In this document: piece by piece, positions 43,743 to 54,377 of the stretch | Numbering within the stretch: the first letter of the stretch is position 1 | Layout of the letters: the number at the start of each line of letters is the position of its first letter | Assembly: GCF_036346855.1 (NCBI RefSeq) | Contig: NZ_CP107841.1 | Location: 8,126,001-8,190,000, forward strand | Reading direction: 5' to 3' | Length of the DNA: 64,000 bases | Source of the DNA: Streptomyces europaeiscabiei | GTDB lineage: Bacteria; Actinomycetota; Actinomycetes; Streptomycetales; Streptomycetaceae | Translations under genes and position numbers: made by a program | The notes under the pieces: generated by a model | Database searches by the model: none | What the model saw: only the letters and a program-made list of their open reading frames with translations | What the model was told of the DNA's origin: nothing

Positions 43743-46082
43743 TCACCCGGCAGGGGAGTCGCCGACCCGCTCCAGGAGCACGACCGGCAGCGTCTCGAAG
43801 AGCTCCGCCACCCGCACGGCGCCCGTGAACTGCCGCCCCCCACCGACCACATCGGCCCACCGCCCCTTCGGCAGCGTCAGCCGGGTGTCCCCCCAGCCCC
43901 CGGCCTCCGCCAGCCGCAGCGACAACCGCGTCACAGCCGTGATCACCTCCCCGGACCGCGCGAAGGCCACACAGTGCCCGGCCCCGGGCCCGTCCGCCGA
44001 CAGCGCCGTGTAGGTCGCCGCGTCCCCGAAGACCTCGGGCCGCCGCCCGCGCAGCCGCAGCGCGGCCGAGGTGAGCCGGAACTTGTCGGAATCCCCCTCC
44101 CGCGGTGCGAAGGGCCGCCGGTTGTCCGGGTCCACCAGCGCCCGGTACTCGCCCTCCGTCCCCTGGTAGACGTCCGGCACTCCCGGCATGGTCAGCTGCA
44201 CCAGGGCCGCACCGAGCCCGTTCGCCCGCACATGGGGCTCCAGGGCCTCCCGCAGCGCGGCGACCCGGGTGTCCACGGCGGGCCCCCGCGCGACGAAGTC
44301 GGCCACCGCCTGCTCGTACGCCGGGTTCTGCTCGGTCCAGGAGGTGTGCAGCCCCGCCTCCCGCGCATGCTTCAGCAGGGCACCCTCCAGCCGCTCCCCG
44401 TCCGCGGGCCCGAGCCCGAACGCCGTCTGCCAGGCCGCCCACACCAGCTGCGGATCCGGTACACCGGCGCCGTCCCGTGTCACCTCCGCCAGCACATCGG
44501 CCCACCGCTGCGGGCACTGTGCGAGCACCGCGATCGCCGCCCGCACATCCGCGCTCCGCTTGGTGTCGTGCGTCGACAGGACGGTCCCCGTGGCCGGCCA
44601 GTCGCGCTGCACCCGGGCGCAGTAGGCGTGGAAGTCCTCCGCCGACACGGCCGGGCTCCCCGGGTCGCCGCCCACCTCGTTCGCCGACAGCAACGGCACA
44701 TAGCGGTAGAACGCCGTGTCCTCCACCGACTTCGCCCGCAGCGCCGAAGAGGTCTGCGCGAACCGCGCCCGGAACTCCGCGTGCTCCGGCCCCTCACCCA
44801 CCCGGCCCAGCACCAGATCCCGTACGGCGTCCACCGAGCGGGCCTCCTCGGGCACCACGAACACCGCACGCGCCTCGGCCGCGGCCTCCTCGGTGACGAC
44901 GAGGGAAGCGTCCTGGGAGGTGTACGGCCGGTACACCTCCATCCGCGCGAGCAGCTCGCACAGCGCGGTGCGCAGCGCCCACGGGGCCTGGTCGCGCAGG
45001 GCGAGTTCGGGGGAACGCTCGCACAACCGGTGCGCGACCCGGGTGAGCCGTTCCACCTCGGCGACCAGCTCGTGCGTGAGCACCCGGTACGCGGCCCGCC
45101 GCACGGTCGACTCCCACTCGCCGCCCCGGTCGGACTGCGCGGCCGTGAACCGCCGGTACTGCCCCAGCAGTTCGCCCGCGCCCGCCGGATCCGTGAACAG
45201 CCCGTCGACGTGCCGCAACGCGTCGTAGCCGGTGGTCCCCGCGACCGGCCAGGCCGCCGGCAGCGCCTCCCCGTCGGCCAGGATCTTCTCGACGACGGTC
45301 CACCGCCCACCGGTCGCCTCGTGCAGCCGCCGCAGATAGGCGTCCGGATCGGCGAGCCCGTCGGGATGGTCGACGCGCAGCCCGTCGACGACACCCTCCT
45401 GAAGCAGCTGGAGGATCTTCGCGTGGGTCGCGTCGAAGACCTCCGGTTCCTCGACCCGCACCCCGATCAGCTCCGAAATGCTGAAGAAGCGCCGGTAGTT
45501 CAGCTCCGTCCGGGCCAGCCGCCACCACACCGGCCGGTACCACTGCGCGTCCAGCAGTTGCGGCAACGGCAGCTTCTCGGTGCCCTCCCGCAGCGGGAAC
45601 GCGTGGTCGTAGTAGCGCAGCTCCCGCCCGTCCACCACGAACTGCTCGATCTCCGCCCCCAGCGGCCCCCCGAGCACCGGCAGCAGCACCCGCCCGCCCT
45701 GCGCCTCCCAGTCGATGTCGAACCACCGCGCGTGCGCCGACTCCGGCCCCTCCCGCAACACGTCCCACAGGGCCCGGTTGTGCCGGGGAGCCATGGCCAT
45801 GTGGTTCGGCACGATGTCCACGACGAGACCGAGGCCGTGGGCCCGCGCGGTACGGGCCAGCGCCCGCAGCCCCTCCTCACCCCCGAGTTCCCCCCGCACC
45901 CGCCCGTGGTCGACCACGTCGTAGCCGTGCGCGGACCCCGGCACGGCCTCCAGCACGGGGGAGAGGTGGAGGTGGGAGACACCGAGGGAGGCGATGTACG
46001 GCACGGCGGCCGAGGCGGCGGAGAAGGGGAAGTCGGGCTGAAGCTGAACCCGATAGGTGGCGGCAGGCACGACAGAGGTCAT
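43743..46082 (-). CDS. treY: Malto-oligosyltrehalose synthase
   Basis: A 779-residue GH13 enzyme. The opening ATYRVQLQPDFPF is diagnostic for TreY. Then come HLHLSPVLEAVPGSAHGYDVVDH, the VVDIVPNHMA barrel strand, the nucleophile strand VDGLRVDHPDGLADP and the acid region WTVVEKILADGEALP. The C-terminal domain ends in LPVVLLERV. It isomerises the reducing-end bond of maltodextrin to an alpha,alpha-1,1 linkage, the first step to trehalose; TreZ does the second. The gene is flanked by direct repeats and sits 200 bp downstream of glgX. Confidence 0.96.
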   Translation of the reverse strand: MTSVVPAATYRVQLQPDFPFSAASAAVPYIASLGVSHLHLSPVLEAVPGSAHGYDVVDHGRVRGELGGEEGLRALARTARAHGLGLVVDIVPNHMAMAPRHNRALWDVLREGPESAHARWFDIDWEAQGGRVLLPVLGGPLGAEIEQFVVDGRELRYYDHAFPLREGTEKLPLPQLLDAQWYRPVWWRLARTELNYRRFFSISELIGVRVEEPEVFDATHAKILQLLQEGVVDGLRVDHPDGLADPDAYLRRLHEATGGRWTVVEKILADGEALPAAWPVAGTTGYDALRHVDGLFTDPAGAGELLGQYRRFTAAQSDRGGEWESTVRRAAYRVLTHELVAEVERLTRVAHRLCERSPELALRDQAPWALRTALCELLARMEVYRPYTSQDASLVVTEEAAAEARAVFVVPEEARSVDAVRDLVLGRVGEGPEHAEFRARFAQTSSALRAKSVEDTAFYRYVPLLSANEVGGDPGSPAVSAEDFHAYCARVQRDWPATGTVLSTHDTKRSADVRAAIAVLAQCPQRWADVLAEVTRDGAGVPDPQLVWAAWQTAFGLGPADGERLEGALLKHAREAGLHTSWTEQNPAYEQAVADFVARGPAVDTRVAALREALEPHVRANGLGAALVQLTMPGVPDVYQGTEGEYRALVDPDNRRPFAPREGDSDKFRLTSAALRLRGRRPEVFGDAATYTALSADGPGAGHCVAFARSGEVITAVTRLSLRLAEAGGWGDTRLTLPKGRWADVVGGGRQFTGAVRVAELFETLPVVLLERVGDSPAG

Positions 46083-46146
46083 GCAGTCCTACGTACCCGC
46101 CACACAAGGATTGGAGCGCCCTGACACGCAAGGACGCGATTTTTCG

Positions 46147-46203
46147 GGGGCGCGGGGCTGTATCGATGTGCGGCTCCGCCGCGTGGGCGCGACCAGCCAC
46201 GGA
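46147..46203. repeat. Direct repeat flanking treY, right copy
   Basis: Same block as at 43640, same orientation, 2.5 kb apart. It lies in the 200-bp gap between the treY start and the glgX stop, where it may act as a glgX terminator or block read-through into treY. Confidence 0.85.
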
Positions 46204-46281
46204 CGACCCGCACCCGGGAACGACACCACCCCTCACCCGGGAACGACAGCCACCCGTACGGCTAGTCCCGCGACCTGAGAA

Positions 46282-48411
<2,130 letters not shown>

Positions 48412-48739
48412 GGATACGACTCTTCCAGTTGTCGCGCGCCGCCGGGGGTGACTTTCGGGGGGAGTCTCCCCCAAACTGATGGAACCTCCTAGGACATACG
48501 TCTCTCCTGCCCGGCGATGGACACATCGTGACGCTTCGTGGGCCCCCGGTGTCGGGTCCTCACCGCCGCACGCTATGAATCAGCTCACTCCCGGCGCGGG
48601 GGCGGGCCGGAACAGCCGCGGCACGTGCGGTAGTTGAGAAACGACCTGTCCATCCGGCTGTATCGTCACCCGCTACCGGAGTACCCTTCCTTGATCGTTG
48701 AATAGGGGTGAACCCGGGGGAGCGGAAGGCGGTGCGCGG
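48412..48739. promoter_or_regulatory. Divergent region between glgX and the HEPN protein gene
   Basis: About 330 bp without a supported gene. It contains an AT-richer piece near 48650-48720 (CCGGCTGTATCGTCACCC, CCTTCCTTGATCGTTGAATAGG), which probably includes the promoter of the plus-strand gene. No repeat of the dispersed family was seen here. Confidence 0.35.
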
Positions 48740-49987
48740 GTGGGCTCGGGAGGGCTGGAGCTGCCTCCTGGTGACGCGGGCGACACGGGTCACGAGGGGA
48801 ACTCCACGGATGTCCCGCCCGGCGCGGTGTCCCTGGCACGGCCGATGGAGATGGGTTCCATCGGCCCGGAACTGGACTGGAACGCCGACGCCTGGCTCGA
48901 GGTGCGTACCCGCGCCCAGCGGGCCGGCCGCGCCTATATCTGGCTGAACCTCGTCGAGCAGCGGCTGCGCGCCGTGGTGGCCGCCGTGCTGCGGCCCATC
49001 TACGAGCCCGTCCACGGCGACGACTGGGTGGTCGCCGCCGCCGGACCCGCCGGACAGGAGTGGGTGCAGCGGGCCGTCGCGGTACGTGAGGTCAGCCGCC
49101 GCAAGGGCTATCTGCTGGACCCCGCCGACGACAACGTGCTCAGCTTCCTCACCCTTCCGCAGCTGCGCGAGCTGATGGTGCAGCACTGGCCCTGCTTCGA
49201 GCCGTACATCGACGAGCGGCGCGACGTGGAACTGGCCCTGGACGAGCTGGAGGTCACCCGCAACGTCGTCTCCCGCAACCGGGCCCTGTCCGAGGCCGTC
49301 CTCGCCCAGGCCGAGCGCGCCTCGGCGAAGCTGCTGGAGATCCTGGGCGCGGGCAGCGACGTGCCCTCCGCGCGCCGGCTGCCCGTCGACGCCGTCGAGA
49401 ACCTCGTCGGCGACCGGTACGCGGACGTCGTCGGCGTGCACCCCGACCGGGTGCGGCTGCTGCGGCAGTTCCCCGCCGAGGACCTCTTCGGCGGCGCCCG
49501 CCGCCTCGACGCCATCGGGATAGGCCTGAACCTCCTCGTGCAGAACTTCTCCGGGCGGCGGCTGGTCCGGCTCGCCGAGGGGGGCTGCCGGGTCCGGCTG
49601 CTCTTTCTCAACCCCGCCTCCAGTTCGGTGAAGCGGCGCGAGCGCGAACTGGGCATAAAGCGCGGAGAGCTGAGCCGTGCCGTGGAGATGAACATCCTCC
49701 ATATGCGCCGGGTCCGCTCCCGGCTGCGCGACCCCGGCGCCTTCGAGATCCAGGTCTTCGACGAGACGCCCCGCTTCACCGCCTACCTCGTGGACGGCGA
49801 CGGCTCCGACGGTGTCGCGGTCGTCCAGACGTATCTGCGCCGCACCCGGGGCATGGAGGCGCCGGTCCTCGTCCTGCGCGGCGGCAGCCGGGTCCTCAAG
49901 GCCGACGAGAACGGTGAAGTCGGGCTTTTGGACACGTACCGCGAGGAGTTCGAAGTCGCGTGGGCGGACTCCCGACCGGTGTCGTGA
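48740..49987 (+). CDS. SAV2148 family HEPN domain protein
   Basis: About 415 residues. The HEPN helical domain spans roughly residues 45-190 (WLEVRTRAQRAGRAYIWLNLVEQRLRAVV to LDELEVTRNVVSRNRALSEAV). The usual HEPN RNase motif RNxxAH reads RNVVSR (Arg174 to Arg179), so the catalytic His is lost; an RELMVQH at 143-149 is another Rx5H. The C-terminal half (LVRLAEGGCRVRLLFLNP, AVVQTYLRRTRGMEAPVLVLRG) resembles the PLD-like effector-sensing domain found at the end of some XRE regulators. GTG 48740 is chosen over TTG 48698 because AAGGCGG precedes it. Its role is unknown. Confidence 0.85.
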   Translation: MGSGGLELPPGDAGDTGHEGNSTDVPPGAVSLARPMEMGSIGPELDWNADAWLEVRTRAQRAGRAYIWLNLVEQRLRAVVAAVLRPIYEPVHGDDWVVAAAGPAGQEWVQRAVAVREVSRRKGYLLDPADDNVLSFLTLPQLRELMVQHWPCFEPYIDERRDVELALDELEVTRNVVSRNRALSEAVLAQAERASAKLLEILGAGSDVPSARRLPVDAVENLVGDRYADVVGVHPDRVRLLRQFPAEDLFGGARRLDAIGIGLNLLVQNFSGRRLVRLAEGGCRVRLLFLNPASSSVKRRERELGIKRGELSRAVEMNILHMRRVRSRLRDPGAFEIQVFDETPRFTAYLVDGDGSDGVAVVQTYLRRTRGMEAPVLVLRGGSRVLKADENGEVGLLDTYREEFEVAWADSRPVS

Positions 49988-50135
49988 ACCGCGCCCGTCG
50001 CGAGCCGGTACCCGGTCGGGACCCGGGCCGTGACCGGGTGTCGCGGCGCCCGGCGGAACGCGGTCCTCGGATTGTCAGTGGCCCATGCGATGGTGGTGGT
50101 CACTGGGGGAAAGCACCACCGAGAAGGGGGCCAGC

Positions 50136-50858
50136 ATGGGTTGGCACAGGCAGCTGCTGATCGGCTTCGACCTGGAGACCACGGGGACGGACCCGCGCGA
50201 GGCGCGTATCGTCACGGGCGCGGTGATCGAGGTGAAGGACGGGGAACCGGTCGGACACCGGGAATGGCTCGCCGACCCGGGCATGGAGATCCCGGCGGAG
50301 GCGGTGGCGGTGCACGGCATCACCAACGCCCGTGCGGTGGCCGAGGGCAGACCCGCCGACCAGGTCGCCGACGCCATCGCCGACGTCCTCGTCTCCTACT
50401 GGAGGACGGGCGTCCCGGTCGTGGCGTACAACGCGGCCTTCGACCTGACCCTGCTCTCCGCCGAGCTGCGCCGGCACGCCCTGCCGTCCCTGCGCGACCG
50501 GCTCGGCGGCCTCGATCCGGCGCCGGTCGTCGACCCGTACACGATCGACCGCTCCGTCGACCGCTACCGCCGGGGCAAGCGCAACCTCGAAGCAGTCTGC
50601 GGGGAGTACGGCGTGCCGCTCGACGCCGCGCACGACGCCTCCGCCGACGCCCTGGCCGCCGCCCGGCTCGCCCGTGCGATAGCCCAGCGCCATCCGAAGG
50701 TCGCCGCCCTCGGCCCGGCCGAGCTGCACCGCCGTCAGATCGACTGGTACGCCGAGTGGGCCGCGGACTTCCAGGCCTTCCTCCGCCGCAAGGGCAACCC
50801 GGAAGCGGTCGTCGACGCGACATGGCCGCTGCGCGAGCTGGAGGACGAAACGGTATGA
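50136..50858 (+). CDS. DnaQ-like 3'-5' exonuclease
   Basis: A 240-residue DEDDh exonuclease. ExoI is FDLETTGTDPREARIV with Asp and Glu, ExoII is VVAYNAAFDLTLL with Asp, and ExoIII is AHDASADALAAARL with His and Asp. It is the family of proofreading subunits and RNase T-like nucleases, here as a stand-alone enzyme. A C-terminal extension (ELHRRQIDWYAEWAADFQAFLRRKGNPEAVV) is typical of the actinobacterial version. The ATG at 50136 has AGAAGGGGG upstream. The stop overlaps the GNAT start as ATGA. Confidence 0.93.
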   Translation: MGWHRQLLIGFDLETTGTDPREARIVTGAVIEVKDGEPVGHREWLADPGMEIPAEAVAVHGITNARAVAEGRPADQVADAIADVLVSYWRTGVPVVAYNAAFDLTLLSAELRRHALPSLRDRLGGLDPAPVVDPYTIDRSVDRYRRGKRNLEAVCGEYGVPLDAAHDASADALAAARLARAIAQRHPKVAALGPAELHRRQIDWYAEWAADFQAFLRRKGNPEAVVDATWPLRELEDETV

Positions 50859-51340
50859 CGACCGCCGACATCTCCCTCCGCGACGTACGGGACAGCGACC
50901 TGCCGGTCTTCTGGCGGCACCAGTCGGACCCCGAGGCGCAGCGGGTCGCCGCCTTCACCCGGGAGTACCACCGCGACCGGGCGCTCTTCGACAGCCACTG
51001 GGAGAAAATCCGCGCAAACTCCGACAATCTGACGCGCACGGTGGTCGCCGACGGCGAGGTCGTCGGCAACGCCGCGGTCTTCGGGCCGCCGGACGAACGC
51101 CAGGTCACCTACTGGATCGACCGCGCCCACTGGGGCCGAGGCATCGCCACCGCCGCCCTCACCGCCCTGATCGATCTCGCCCCCACCAGGCCCCTGCACG
51201 CCTACGCGGCCGCCGACAACACCGGTTCGCTCCGCGTCCTGCAGAAGTGCGGCTTCGTCGTCACCGGCCACGACCGGGGCTTCGCCCTGGCCCGCGACGC
51301 CCAGATCGACGAAGCGGTGCTCATACTCCGGGCCGTCTGA
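50855..51340 (+). CDS. GNAT family N-acetyltransferase
   Basis: A 161-residue GNAT protein: the N-terminal DISLRDVRDSDLPVFWRHQSDPEA, the strand VVADGEVVGNAAVFG, the acetyl-CoA loop WGRGIATAALTALI (a Q/R-x-x-G-x-A variant), and the LHAYAAADNTGSLRVLQKCGFVVTGHDRGFA C-terminus typical of RimJ/RimL-like members. It is translationally coupled to the exonuclease gene by a four-base overlap. The acetylated substrate is unknown. Confidence 0.92.
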   Translation: MTTADISLRDVRDSDLPVFWRHQSDPEAQRVAAFTREYHRDRALFDSHWEKIRANSDNLTRTVVADGEVVGNAAVFGPPDERQVTYWIDRAHWGRGIATAALTALIDLAPTRPLHAYAAADNTGSLRVLQKCGFVVTGHDRGFALARDAQIDEAVLILRAV

Positions 51341-51352
51341 GCCGGGCGCCGC

Positions 51353-52216
51353 TCAGAACGGATACCAGCGGACCGACTCGTCGCCCTCGCGCAGCGAGGC
51401 GACGCGGCGCTCGAACTCGGCGAGCGCCTTGGGGTTGCTCGGCGCGTGCTGGGCGACCCAGGCACAGCTGGCCGTCTCGCGGGCGCCGCGGAGGACCGAG
51501 CAGCCGTCCCACTCGCGTACGTCCCAGCCGTACGCGGCGGTGAAGGCCTCGTACTCCTCGGCCGGAAGCCCGTAGCGGTCGTGGGAGAGGGCCATGACGA
51601 CGAGGTCGTGCTCGCGCAGGTCGCCGGAGAAGGTCTCCAGATCGACGAGTACCGGGCCGTCCGGGCCGACGTGCACGTTGCGGGGGAGGGCGTCGCCGTG
51701 GATCGGACCCGGGGGCAGGTGGGGCGCGAGGGCGGCCGCGGCTGCCGCGAAGCCGTCGCGGCGCTCGCGGAGGTAGGCCGCGTGAGCGGGGTCGACCGCG
51801 TCGCCGGCGAGGCGCAGCCAGCGCTCCACGCCGGCCAGCAGTTCACGGCGGGGCAGCGCGAAGGGAGGGGCGGGGAGGGCGTGGACCAGCCGTAGGAGTT
51901 CGGCCAAATCGCCGGGGACGGCGGGGCGTACGGGATCGGGCAGACGGTGCCACACCGTCACTGGGTGCCCCTCGACGAGCCGGGGCTCCGACTCGGCGGC
52001 CCGCACGGCCGGGAAGCCCGCCTCGGCGAGCCAGGCCGCGACGCCGAGTTCGCCGCGGGCCCGGTCCAGCAGTTCGGTGTCGCGACCCACCTTGACCACC
52101 AGGTCACCGGCGGCGAACACCGCGTTCTCGCCCAGCGCGAGCAGCCGGGCCTCCCCGGCCGCACCGGGCAGCACACCGGCCGCGCCCAGTACGTACCGCG
52201 CCCGTGCCTCGTCCAT
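51353..52216 (-). CDS. Aminoglycoside phosphotransferase (APH) family protein
   Basis: A 287-residue kinase-fold protein. The N-terminal lobe has VFAAGDLVVKVGRDTELLDRARGEL with a likely ATP-binding Lys. The catalytic loop is PIHGDALPRNVHV with His, Asp and Asn, and the metal motif is LVDLETFSGDLREHDLVVMAL. Both motifs are intact, unlike the APH-like protein at 37826. Most such genes in Streptomyces phosphorylate unknown metabolites, so drug resistance should not be assumed. It is convergent with the GNAT gene. Confidence 0.88.
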   Translation of the reverse strand: MDEARARYVLGAAGVLPGAAGEARLLALGENAVFAAGDLVVKVGRDTELLDRARGELGVAAWLAEAGFPAVRAAESEPRLVEGHPVTVWHRLPDPVRPAVPGDLAELLRLVHALPAPPFALPRRELLAGVERWLRLAGDAVDPAHAAYLRERRDGFAAAAAALAPHLPPGPIHGDALPRNVHVGPDGPVLVDLETFSGDLREHDLVVMALSHDRYGLPAEEYEAFTAAYGWDVREWDGCSVLRGARETASCAWVAQHAPSNPKALAEFERRVASLREGDESVRWYPF

Positions 52217-52349
52217 CCTTCGCCTCCGTGTCCGTACGGCCGACGCTCCCCTCGGGGCGTCAGGTTCACGCCGTTCACGGCCAGTCTCGCATTCGCACAG
52301 GTCGGAGCCTGTGTGCGGTGCCTTGACGCCCTTTCACGCCCTCAGCACC

Positions 52350-52828
52350 ATGGCGGGCATGACCTTGGCGACCGCGAAGCCGAAACGCACGCGACCGGCC
52401 AAGCGGCGCGCCCCGGCGGACGGCCGGGAGCGGCGCCTGATCGACCACGGCGCCTGGTTCCTGGTGCTGCCCGCGCTGATCCCCATCCTGGTGCTGAGCG
52501 TCGGACCGCTGCTGTACGGGATCGCGCTGGCCTTCACCGACGCACAGTCCGGCCGGACGGAGCCCACCCGGTGGATCGGCACACTCAACTTCCAGGACCT
52601 GCTGCACGACTCCCTGTTCTGGGACTCGTTCCGCATCGGCCTGCTGTGGGCGGTCGGCGTGACCGTGCCGCAGTTCCTGCTGGCCCTCGGTCTCGCCCTG
52701 CTCCTCAACCAGCCCCTGCGGCTGCGCTGGCTGGCGCAGGCGCTCGCGATCATCCCCTGGCCATGCCCGAGGCGGTCGTCGGCATCATGTGGCGGCTCGT
52801 CTACAACCCCTGGGGATGGGACGGGTAG
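52350..52828 (+). pseudogene. Sugar ABC transporter permease (MalF-type), frameshifted and truncated
   Basis: The N-terminal half of a carbohydrate ABC permease: a cytoplasmic basic leader, HGAWFLVLPALIPILVLSVGPLLYGIALAFTDAQ (span 1), then SFRIGLLWAVGVTVPQFLLALGLALLL (span 2). Near 52761 a G is missing: IIPWAMPEAVVGIMWRLVYNP is recovered only by shifting frame. The gene then stops within about 20 codons at the border of a dispersed repeat, losing the EAA loop and the remaining spans. No ATPase, binding protein or second permease gene is nearby. It cannot work as a transporter. Confidence 0.85.
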
Positions 52829-52852
52829 GGGTGGCGGGGCGGGGGCGGGAAA
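52808..52852. repeat. Dispersed repeat fragment at the permease break point
   Basis: CCCTGGGGATGGGACGGGTAGGGGTGGCGG and the following GGGGCGGGAAAAC closely match the end of the repeat at 30611-30658. The permease coding sequence ends exactly where this begins. Confidence 0.7.
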
Positions 52853-52857
52853 ACTCA

Positions 52858-52885
52858 TTGGACGATACGTATCGTCTCGCATAAC
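52858..52885 (+). promoter_or_regulatory. Promoter with a perfect 16-bp palindromic operator
   Basis: GACGATACGTATCGTC (52861-52876) is a perfect palindrome of TetR-operator type. It lies between a -35-like TTGGAC (52858-52863) and a -10-like CATAAC (52880-52885), 16 bases apart. The glycosyltransferase ATG follows ten bases later, so the mRNA leader would be very short or absent. Confidence 0.75.
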
Positions 52886-52894
52886 CTGTCTCTC

Positions 52895-54136
52895 ATGACC
52901 ACCCCCACCTCCCACATCGCCATGTTCTCCATCGCCGCCCACGGCCACGTGAACCCGAGCCTCGAAGTGATCCGGGAGCTGGTGGCCCGAGGGCACCGGG
53001 TCACGTACGCCATTCCGCCGGCCTTCGCGGAGAAGGTGGCAAAGGCCGGTGCCGAGCCGAAGCTCTGGCGCTCGACACTGCCCGGCCCCGACGCCGATCC
53101 CGAGGCGTGGGGCACCACACTCCTCGACAACGTGGAGCCCTTCCTGAACGACGCGATCCAGGCCCTGCCGCAGCTCATTGAGGCGTACGAGGGCGACGAG
53201 CCCGACCTCGTGCTGCACGACATCACCTCCTACCCGGCGCCCGTCCTCGCCCGTCGCTGGGGCGTCAGGGCGATCTCGCTCTCCCCGAACCTGGTCGCCT
53301 GGACCGGCTACGAGGAGGAGGTCGCCGAACCCATGTGGGCCGAGCCGAAGAAGACGGAGCGCGGTCGGGCGTACTACGCCCGCTTCGAGTCCTGGCTGGA
53401 GGAGAACGGCATCACCGAGCACCCCGACTCGTTCGTCGGCCGGCCCGCCCGCTCCCTGGTCCTCATCCCGAAGGCGCTCCAGCCGAACGCCGGCCGCGTC
53501 GACGAGAGCCGGTACACCTTCGTCGGCGCCTGCCAGGGCGACCGCACGGCGCAGGGAGACTGGCGGCGTCCGGCCGATGCGGAGAAGGTGCTGCTCGTCT
53601 CGCTCGGCTCGTCCTTCACCAAGCAGCCCGACTTCTACCGCGAGTGCGTGAAGGCCTTCGGTGACCTGCCCGGCTGGCACATGGTGCTCCAGGTCGGCAG
53701 GCACGTCGACGCGGCGGAGCTGGGCGAGATCCCGGCCGGCGTGGAGGTGCGGGACTGGGTGCCGCAGCTCGCGATCCTCAGGCAGGCCGACGTGTTCATC
53801 ACCCACGCGGGCGCCGGCGGCAGTCAGGAAGGGCTCGCCACCGCCACGCCCATGGTCGCCGTACCGCAGGCCGTCGACCAGTTCGGCAACGCCGACATGC
53901 TCCGGTCCCTGGGCGTCGCCCGCCATCTGCCCATGGAGGAGGCGACGGCCGAGACCCTGCGCGAGGCGGTCCTCTCTCTCGTCTACGACCCCGGCGTGGC
54001 CCGCCGACTCGAGGAGGTGCGGCGGGAGATGGCGGGGGAGGGCGGCACCCGACAGGCCGCCGACCTCATCGAGGCGGAACTGGCGGGCGGATCGGGGCGG
54101 AACCGACCGGCGGATCGAAGTGGCGCGGAAAAGTAG
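52895..54136 (+). CDS. Macrolide-type glycosyltransferase (GT1, OleD/Mgt-like)
   Basis: A 413-residue GT-B glycosyltransferase. The N-terminal domain begins [32 protein letters not shown], with the acceptor-activating His of AAHGHVNP. The C-terminal donor domain has [72 protein letters not shown], the HxGxGS-like and PQxxDQ signatures of UDP-sugar users. Relatives inactivate macrolides by glucosylation or glycosylate other lipophilic compounds. The operator upstream suggests drug-inducible control by a TetR-type repressor encoded elsewhere. It has no neighbouring biosynthetic genes, favouring a detoxification role. Confidence 0.93.
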   Translation: MTTPTSHIAMFSIAAHGHVNPSLEVIRELVARGHRVTYAIPPAFAEKVAKAGAEPKLWRSTLPGPDADPEAWGTTLLDNVEPFLNDAIQALPQLIEAYEGDEPDLVLHDITSYPAPVLARRWGVRAISLSPNLVAWTGYEEEVAEPMWAEPKKTERGRAYYARFESWLEENGITEHPDSFVGRPARSLVLIPKALQPNAGRVDESRYTFVGACQGDRTAQGDWRRPADAEKVLLVSLGSSFTKQPDFYRECVKAFGDLPGWHMVLQVGRHVDAAELGEIPAGVEVRDWVPQLAILRQADVFITHAGAGGSQEGLATATPMVAVPQAVDQFGNADMLRSLGVARHLPMEEATAETLREAVLSLVYDPGVARRLEEVRREMAGEGGTRQAADLIEAELAGGSGRNRPADRSGAEK

Positions 54137-54377
54137 CGGATAGCGGGGCAAGCAGGATGGTTCCACTTTTTCCGTGAAGTCCCGGCACATTTTGGGTAAC
54201 GGTCAGGTCATTTCATAACGCTGGGGTAACGCCTGGCCTGCGAGACAAACGCATTGACTCTGTTGCCGGGTTGGACCGTTACCCCCGCCGAAAGGTTGCA
54301 CTCGGCGCTTCTTGTGCCTCGCGTGAACGGATCTCAAGCTGGGCGTGAACTCATTTCGAACGCCAGGAAGTTGACCC

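Noticed and set aside
43653..46124. An 823-codon plus-strand frame across treY
   Set aside because: It is antisense to treY and Arg/Pro-rich; no domain was recognised.
51353..52216. Antibiotic resistance gene (aminoglycoside phosphotransferase)
   Set aside because: The fold is right, but the sequence does not match a known resistance enzyme as far as can be recalled; such paralogues are common in Streptomyces with other substrates.
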